Below, piece after piece: positions 5,757 to 7,770 of a stretch of DNA of 7,770 nucleotides (positions are counted from its first letter, which is position 1; each line of letters opens with the position of its first letter). The DNA comes from JAAZBA01 sp964461815. GTDB taxonomy: Bacteria > Bacillota > Clostridia > Oscillospirales > QAMX01. The position numbers and the translations under genes were made by a program. The notes beneath the pieces were generated by a model, which saw nothing but the letters and a program-made list of their open reading frames with translations, was not told the origin of the DNA and ran no database searches. The stretch lies in assembly GCA_964461815.1 (NCBI GenBank), contig CAYWVF010000040.1:1-7770 (forward strand), written 5' to 3'.

Positions 5757-6512
5757 TTATTTACTGTAGCTGTCGAGCACCTGCTTTGATACCATTGCAG
5801 ATGAATCCGAGTCGCAGTAGATCGTAACGTCATTATGCTTCTTCATGAGCGTAGCCGGCACCGTATTCGTCACATCCATCGTCAGAGTATCATGGATAGC
5901 CTGTGCCTTGACCTTGTACGGTACTACGCTGATTATAGATTTGCACTTCATTATCTGAGAGCAGGTCATGCTGATAGCCTGCTTGAAGGCTTCGTCGGGA
6001 GTAGCAAACCAGCCCTCATGTATCTGCTGTCTGATGCAGCTGTCTGCCAGCGTGACTACTCTGTATGCTGCCGTATCCTCGAAGTCGGCAGGAGGATCGT
6101 TAAATGCTATGTGTCCGTTCTCGCCTATGCCGATAAGCCCTAAATCTACAGGCTTCTCTGCAAGAAGTGCGGTAAGCTCGTAAATAGTCTCGTTCGTATC
6201 TCTCGTACCATCTATCAGGTGATATTTACCGGGCTTTACTATATCCACAAAGCGCTCACGCAGATATTTTTGGAAGCTTGCAGGATGAGCTGCGGACATC
6301 CCCACATACTCATCAAGGTGGAACATCTCGACTCTGCTCCAGTCGATATCCTCCTTTACGAAATGCTCAAAGAATGCGAACTGAGATGCACCCGTAGACA
6401 ATAAAAGTCTCGGCTCGTTTCCCGCTTCGATGCTTCTGTTCAGTATATCGGCAGCCTGTCGTGCCGCAGCTCTGCCCATTTCATCCGTTGTTTCAAATAC
6501 TCTTACCTTCAT
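5757..6512 (-). CDS. nagB: NagB-family glucosamine-6-phosphate deaminase
   Basis: A 251-residue cytoplasmic enzyme, close to the usual 240-270. NagB converts glucosamine-6-phosphate to fructose-6-phosphate and ammonia. Visible motifs are the phosphate-binding LSTGASQF (38-45), FHLDEYVGM (64-72) with the catalytic Asp67, and GIGENGHIAFNDP (128-140) with the catalytic His134. Asp139 stands where Escherichia coli NagB has Glu148 (FNEP), and the C-terminal lid is short, so this belongs to a divergent FNDP subgroup and could prefer a related amino-sugar phosphate. The ATG at 6512 has AAGGAGGA at 6521-6528, 8 bases upstream. It is the first gene of an operon with the DUF4838 gene, 12 bases apart, with its own promoter. 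No nagA deacetylase is in view. Family certain, exact substrate less so. Confidence 0.9.
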   Translation of the reverse strand: MKVRVFETTDEMGRAAARQAADILNRSIEAGNEPRLLLSTGASQFAFFEHFVKEDIDWSRVEMFHLDEYVGMSAAHPASFQKYLRERFVDIVKPGKYHLIDGTRDTNETIYELTALLAEKPVDLGLIGIGENGHIAFNDPPADFEDTAAYRVVTLADSCIRQQIHEGWFATPDEAFKQAISMTCSQIMKCKSIISVVPYKVKAQAIHDTLTMDVTNTVPATLMKKHNDVTIYCDSDSSAMVSKQVLDSYSK

Positions 6513-6550
6513 CCGCTTTATCCTCCTTCATTTTTTACCGATATGTAAAT

Positions 6551-6579
6551 ATTATAGCTCAAACTCAGGCGATTATCAA
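6551..6579 (-). promoter_or_regulatory. Promoter of the nagB-DUF4838 operon
   Basis: On the minus strand TTGATA (6574-6579), a 17-base spacer, and TATAAT (6551-6556). Transcription would start near 6543, about 30 bases before the ATG. The -10 box is perfect and the -35 box has one mismatch. Confidence 0.75.
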
Positions 6580-6594
6580 GAGCAAGTCACCTCT

Positions 6595-6632
6595 TACAGC
6601 ATAAAAAAATGATCATTTCGGGCTGTATGCTG
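6595..6632. promoter_or_regulatory. Nested dyad symmetry between divergent promoters, candidate shared operator
   Basis: The core AAATGATCATTT (6607-6618) is a perfect 12-base palindrome. Around it TACAGC (6595-6600) is mirrored by GCTGTA (6622-6627), and CAGCAT (6597-6602) by ATGCTG (6627-6632). The core centre (6612.5) is close to the midpoint (6615.5) between the two -35 boxes at 6579 and 6652. This is the expected place for a regulator controlling both the nagB operon and the rhamnose mutarotase gene. It does not match the known NagR or LacI-type sites I can recall. Confidence 0.45.
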
Positions 6633-6651
6633 CCAAGGTGCAATATTTCTC

Positions 6652-6680
6652 TTGATTCGGATATGCTGTTGTGCTATAAT
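6652..6680 (+). promoter_or_regulatory. Promoter of the L-rhamnose mutarotase gene
   Basis: TTGATT (6652-6657), a 17-base spacer, and a perfect TATAAT (6675-6680). Transcription would start near 6687, leaving a leader of about 26 bases with GGAGG at 6700-6704. Confidence 0.75.
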
Positions 6681-6712
6681 GATACCAGGCTATTAAAACG
6701 GAGGTATGTAAA

Positions 6713-7030
6713 ATGGAACGTTACGCATGGAAAGCAAAGGTTCTCGACGGAAAGCTCGAGGAATATAAGAAGCGTCATGACGAGATATGGCCGGAGCTGG
6801 TAGAGGTGCTCAAAAACGCAGGAATATCGAATTATACGATATGGCAGGTCGGAAACGAGCTGTTCGGCTACTATGAATGTGCCAAGGGCGTAGATTACGC
6901 CGCAAAGGTACAGGCAGACAGCCCCGTTGTAGACCGCTGGAACGAGTACATGAAGGATGTTATGGTGATGGAAATGGATCCCGTAACAGGTGCTCAGCCG
7001 CTTATGAACTGCGTATTCTTTATGGAATAA
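6713..7030 (+). CDS. rhaM: L-rhamnose mutarotase
   Basis: A 105-residue cytoplasmic dimeric alpha/beta barrel protein that interconverts the alpha and beta anomers of L-rhamnose, supplying the form used by rhamnose isomerase. Length matches the E. coli enzyme (104). Tyr18 and His22 in the segment EEYKKRHDEIWPEL (16-29) occupy the positions of the active-site residues, and Trp76 (DRWNEYM) matches a substrate-stacking Trp. RYAWKAKVLDGK (3-14) and NYTIWQVGNELFGYYE (40-55) are family-typical strands. The ATG at 6713 has GGAGG at 6700-6704, 8 bases upstream. It is transcribed alone, bounded by its own promoter and terminator, with no other rhamnose genes in the window, which is unusual since rhaM often sits in a rhamnose operon. 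Some family members are annotated for other sugars or as fucose mutarotase-like. Confidence 0.92.
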   Translation: MERYAWKAKVLDGKLEEYKKRHDEIWPELVEVLKNAGISNYTIWQVGNELFGYYECAKGVDYAAKVQADSPVVDRWNEYMKDVMVMEMDPVTGAQPLMNCVFFME

Positions 7031-7039
7031 GCCGTATTC

Positions 7040-7069
7040 AAGGTCTGTATTTTTTATACGGGCCTTTTT
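7040..7069 (+). terminator. Intrinsic terminator of rhaM
   Basis: Positions 7040-7050 pair with 7056-7066 to form an 11-bp stem (two G-T wobbles) with a five-T loop. The T-run at 7065-7069, followed by CATT, completes a classic rho-independent terminator. It begins 9 bases after the rhaM stop and isolates rhaM from the GAPDH gene downstream. Confidence 0.85.
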
Positions 7070-7174
7070 CATTCTCGGTGTCATACAGCGCGCCCGACAG
7101 CTCGGTTTATATATATTTTCTCAAAATCTATAAAAATTCACATTAAAAGTATAAAATATTTAACAAATTTACTC

Positions 7175-7203
7175 TTGTAAGACGATCAAAAAAAATGTAT
7201 AAT
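7175..7203 (+). promoter_or_regulatory. GAPDH gene upstream promoter (P1)
   Basis: TTGTAA (7175-7180), a 17-base spacer, and a perfect TATAAT (7198-7203). The flanks at 7130-7200 are strongly AT-rich, with an A-run in the spacer that could act like an UP element for the downstream promoter. Confidence 0.6.
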
Positions 7204-7211
7204 ATCTTATG

Positions 7212-7239
7212 TTGTATTCTGGGAATATCAGAGTATAAT
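7212..7239 (+). promoter_or_regulatory. GAPDH gene downstream promoter (P2)
   Basis: TTGTAT (7212-7217), a 16-base spacer, and a perfect TATAAT (7234-7239). Its start site would be near 7246, about 41 bases before the ATG. Together with P1 it makes a tandem arrangement suited to strong, constitutive expression of a glycolytic gene. Confidence 0.6.
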
Positions 7240-7286
7240 AAGCTAGTTATCAATTAATTTAACAATATTTTATGGAGGATTTCACA

Positions 7287-7770
7287 ATGGCAGTTAAAGT
7301 TGCAATTAACGGTTTCGGCCGCATCGGCCGTCTCGCATTCAGACAGATGTTCGGCGCTGAGGGTTACGACGTAGTAGCTATCAACGATCTTACAAGCCCG
7401 AAGATGCTTGCTCATCTTTTAAAGTACGACTCTGCTCAGGGCAGATACGGCAAGCCGGTTGAGTCCACAGAGGATTCCATCATTGTTGATGGTAAGGAAA
7501 TCAAGATCTACGCTATCAAGGACGCAGCAGAGTGCCCGTGGGGCCAGCTCGGCGTTGACGTAGTTCTCGAGTGCACAGGCTTCTACACATCCAAGGAAAA
7601 GGCTTCTGCTCATATCAAGGCAGGCGCTAAGAAGGTAGTTATCTCTGCTCCGGCAGGCAATGACCTCCCGACAATCGTTTACAACGTAAACCATGACACA
7701 CTTAAGGCTGAGGATAACATTATTTCCGCTGCTTCCTGCACAACAAACTGCCTCGCTCCTATGGCTAAGG
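7287..7770 (+). CDS. gap: Glyceraldehyde-3-phosphate dehydrogenase, N-terminal half (runs off the right edge)
   Basis: The first 161 residues of type I GAPDH, which oxidises glyceraldehyde-3-phosphate to 1,3-bisphosphoglycerate with NAD+ in glycolysis. NGFGRIGR (8-15) is the dinucleotide-binding loop. Asp34 in AIND indicates NAD use. ECTGFYTS (95-102) and the catalytic motif SAASCTTNCLAP (147-158) with Cys151 are intact. About half of the usual 335 residues are present. The ATG at 7287 follows GGAGG (7274-7278) by 8 bases. Codon use is more biased (repeated AAG, GCT, ATC) than in the neighbouring genes, as expected for a highly expressed gene, and two tandem promoters precede it. Confidence 0.97.
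   Translation, partial: MAVKVAINGFGRIGRLAFRQMFGAEGYDVVAINDLTSPKMLAHLLKYDSAQGRYGKPVESTEDSIIVDGKEIKIYAIKDAAECPWGQLGVDVVLECTGFYTSKEKASAHIKAGAKKVVISAPAGNDLPTIVYNVNHDTLKAEDNIISAASCTTNCLAPMAK

Noticed and set aside
6674..7084. A 136-codon minus-strand frame opposite the rhamnose mutarotase gene
   Set aside because: rhaM is unmistakable on the plus strand with promoter, ribosome site, catalytic residues and terminator; the antisense frame has none of these.
1..7770. CRISPR array, tRNA, rRNA, riboswitch, or toxin-antitoxin or defence genes
   Set aside because: No regularly spaced repeats, cloverleaf-like sequence, known aptamer core or defence-family motifs were seen on either strand.

Overview
The window looks like a chromosomal segment of a Gram-positive gut or rumen Firmicute in Clostridia, most likely a Ruminococcus-type Oscillospiraceae member. 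The grounds are strong AGGAGG-type ribosome binding sites, TTGACA/TATAAT-type promoters, moderate GC in genes with AT-rich spacers, and protein sequences of clostridial character (GAPDH, MATE exporter, signal-peptide-less DUF11 protein, TnpV-like remnant). The genus is an inference from style, not from a database match.

Layout. The left edge (1-157, minus) holds the first 52 codons of a GNAT acetyltransferase with an extended -10 promoter. The spacer at 158-430 carries a 24-codon relic resembling the C-terminus of the transposon protein TnpV, followed by a GC-rich hairpin. Next on the minus strand come a 284-residue DUF11-repeat protein with its own good promoter (431-1285) and a zinc-dependent MDR dehydrogenase (1383-2393, GTG start). 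Divergent from the dehydrogenase is a TTG-initiated MATE exporter (2520-3875, plus). Its promoter has a TTGACA box, a 17-base spacer containing a perfect inverted repeat, and TATACT.

The MATE gene ends 3 bases from the stop codon of a convergent two-gene operon on the minus strand. In that operon a NagB-family glucosamine-6-phosphate deaminase (5757-6512) is followed by a DUF4838/GH163-like protein (3879-5744), whose ribosome binding site overlaps the nagB stop. Divergent from the operon is a single-gene L-rhamnose mutarotase unit (6713-7030) with a textbook promoter and an intrinsic terminator. The two promoters face away from each other around a nested dyad symmetry, a candidate shared operator. 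The right edge holds the first 161 codons of GAPDH behind two tandem promoters.

How the genes may work together. The DUF4838 protein has no signal peptide, so the pair suggests cytoplasmic processing of an amino-sugar conjugate, with the deaminase passing the sugar phosphate towards fructose-6-phosphate and GAPDH lying further down glycolysis. The mutarotase interconverts rhamnose anomers and may share a regulator with the operon. The dehydrogenase/MATE pair could be a small redox-plus-export unit, but its substrate cannot be read from sequence. No CRISPR array, tRNA, rRNA, riboswitch or intact mobile element was recognised. I do not see a clearly new multi-gene system; the best candidate for novelty is the DUF4838-NagB operon and its divergent control region.
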